Positions 4,870-5,943 of a stretch of DNA of 5,943 nucleotides are shown here, piece by piece. Positions within the stretch are counted from its first letter, which is position 1; the number at the start of each line of letters is the position of its first letter. Source of the DNA: an uncultured Parvularculaceae bacterium (GTDB lineage: Bacteria; Pseudomonadota; Alphaproteobacteria; Caulobacterales; Parvularculaceae); NCBI GenBank assembly GCA_947259815.1, contig CAMYNO010000168.1, forward strand, positions 1 through 5,943, in the 5' to 3' direction. A program made the translations under genes and the position numbers. The notes below the pieces were generated by a model. The model was not told the origin of the DNA and did not search any database. It worked only from the letters and a program-made list of their open reading frames with translations.

Positions 4870-5943
4870 ATGCCTTTAGTTCTCACCGAAGAACAGGAAA
4901 TGCTGCGAGAGTCCGCGCGCGGTTTTCTGGATGAAAAAGCGCCGGTGGCTGCGTTACGTAAATTGCGCGATGACGGAAACAAGGACGGCTTTGATCGCGG
5001 CCTCTGGAAAGAGATGGCCGAAATGGGTTGGGCCGGCATTCTTGTCGACGAAAAATTTGGCGGATCGGATTTCGGTTTCGTTGGCGCAGGTGTTCTCGCC
5101 GAAGAAATGGGGCGGACCCTGACGGCGTCGCCTTTCCTTTCAACCTCAATCCTTGCGGCGACAGCGCTGAAAAAAATTGCGGGCGAGGCGCACCAGCAGG
5201 AATATCTGCCGAAGATATCCGCAGGCGAGGCGTTGTTCGCGCTGGCCGTAGACGAGGGCGCGAAACATCGCCCGGTTAAAACCGCCATGAAAGCGGAAAA
5301 GCACGGCAACGGTTTCAAGCTGTCCGGCTCGAAGACATTCGTCGCCGATGGCGGCGTTGCCGATAAACTTATTGTTGCCGCACGGTCGGCGGGTTCTGCT
5401 GGCGAAGAAGAGGGCCTTACTCTTTTCCTTGTCAATGCGAAAGCGAACGGTCTGTCTAAAGAAACGACGGCCATGGTCGATGACCGCGGCTATGCACGGC
5501 TTGAATTCGATGGGGTCGATGCGACGGGCGACGATGTCCTGGGTGAAGTCGATAACGGATATGCAGCGCTTGAAGGCGTCTTGTCCGCCGGGCGCGCCGG
5601 GCTCGCCGCAGAGCTTTCCGGCACCGCTCAGGGCGCATTCGACATGACGGTAAACTATCTCAAGGAGCGCAAACAGTTCGGCATAGAAATCGGCGCTTTT
5701 CAGGCGCTGCAGCATCGCTCGGCGCATCTTTATGCAGAAATCGAGCTTGTGAAATCGGCGGTCCTGAAGGCGCTTCAAGATCTTGACGGTATGTATGACG
5801 CCGCGTCATTTTCCTGCGCGCTGGCAAAGGCCAAAGCGGGAGAGGTCGCCAAACTCGCCAGCCAGGAAGCCGTTCAGATGCATGGCGGCATCGGGATGAC
5901 CGACGAATATGATATTGGCTTTTATATGAAGCGCATTCGCGCC
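4870..5943 (+). CDS. Acyl-CoA dehydrogenase-like second subunit (3' end outside window)
   Basis: ATG 4870 follows the previous stop by 3 bases, with GGGAG at 4857-4861 as ribosome binding site 8 bases upstream. The frame is open to the right edge, giving 358 residues; comparable small subunits have about 375-395, so only a short tail is missing. The protein has the acyl-CoA dehydrogenase fold text: LTEEQEMLRESARGFL at the N-terminus, GWAGILVDEKFGGSDFGF (53-70), YLKERKQFGIEIGAFQALQH (263-282) with the FAD-contacting R267, and QMHGGIGMTDEYDIGFYMKR (336-355). The middle domain is degenerate: ALAVDEG (124-130) stands where a SEP-type motif is expected, and KTFVADG (155-161) where the large subunit has KIWTSYAD. 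In helix G, LSAGR (238-242) aligns with LTHER of the partner, so the acidic residue is a glycine. It is most likely the partner subunit of a mixed dehydrogenase, like PimD or the small FadE subunits, contributing FAD or structural contacts rather than its own active site. Confidence 0.92.
   Translation, partial: MPLVLTEEQEMLRESARGFLDEKAPVAALRKLRDDGNKDGFDRGLWKEMAEMGWAGILVDEKFGGSDFGFVGAGVLAEEMGRTLTASPFLSTSILAATALKKIAGEAHQQEYLPKISAGEALFALAVDEGAKHRPVKTAMKAEKHGNGFKLSGSKTFVADGGVADKLIVAARSAGSAGEEEGLTLFLVNAKANGLSKETTAMVDDRGYARLEFDGVDATGDDVLGEVDNGYAALEGVLSAGRAGLAAELSGTAQGAFDMTVNYLKERKQFGIEIGAFQALQHRSAHLYAEIELVKSAVLKALQDLDGMYDAASFSCALAKAKAGEVAKLASQEAVQMHGGIGMTDEYDIGFYMKRIRA

Noticed and set aside
4659..5474. 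271-residue open frame on the - strand
   Set aside because: It lies antisense to both dehydrogenase genes, is very rich in Ser, Pro and Arg with no recognisable motif, and is a by-product of GC-rich codon usage opposite real genes.
5146..5778. 210-residue open frame on the - strand
   Set aside because: It is antisense to the second dehydrogenase subunit, whose motifs are clear in the + frame; its Arg- and Cys-rich text fits no family I know.
1..5943. Defence system, mobile element, CRISPR array or RNA gene
   Set aside because: Every long stretch is explained by housekeeping or catabolic genes; I saw no repeated spacer units, transposase or integrase motifs, terminal inverted repeats, or tRNA-like cloverleaf sequence.

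Overview
The window looks like ordinary chromosomal DNA from an alphaproteobacterium. The base composition is moderately GC-rich by eye. The inositol monophosphatase and the small heat shock protein resemble the forms I know from Rhizobiales, Caulobacterales and Parvularculales; a narrower placement is a guess. I see no tRNA, rRNA, CRISPR array, insertion sequence, phage gene or toxin-antitoxin pair.

Layout from left to right. (1) Positions 1-225 hold the C-terminal end of an Hsp20-type small heat shock protein on the + strand, followed by a probable hairpin terminator at 287-324. (2) Positions 373-618 encode a small secreted lipoprotein on the + strand that I cannot assign to a function. (3) Positions 622-1410 encode an inositol monophosphatase family enzyme on the - strand. 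It converges on the lipoprotein with only 3 bases between the stop codons. (4) Positions 1411-1552 form a divergent promoter region. (5) From 1553 to the right edge runs a tight + strand operon: an acyl-CoA synthetase (1553-3271), a small cysteine-rich DUF1272 protein (3341-3649), a large acyl-CoA dehydrogenase subunit (3661-4866) and a second acyl-CoA dehydrogenase-like subunit (4870 to past the edge).

The operon reads as the first steps of a beta-oxidation-type pathway. The synthetase would turn a carboxylic acid into its CoA thioester, and the paired dehydrogenase subunits would introduce the alpha-beta double bond. The two subunits are not equivalent. The first keeps acidic residues at both positions used as the catalytic base in this superfamily. 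The second has a glycine at the aligned helix position and an altered FAD-domain motif, which suggests a mixed (alpha-beta) complex like those known for steroid side chains or pimeloyl-CoA. The substrate cannot be read from the sequence.

I found no clearly new system. The points most worth a second look are the DUF1272 zinc-finger-like protein inserted between synthetase and dehydrogenase genes and translationally linked to the latter, the asymmetry of the dehydrogenase pair, and the unassigned lipoprotein.
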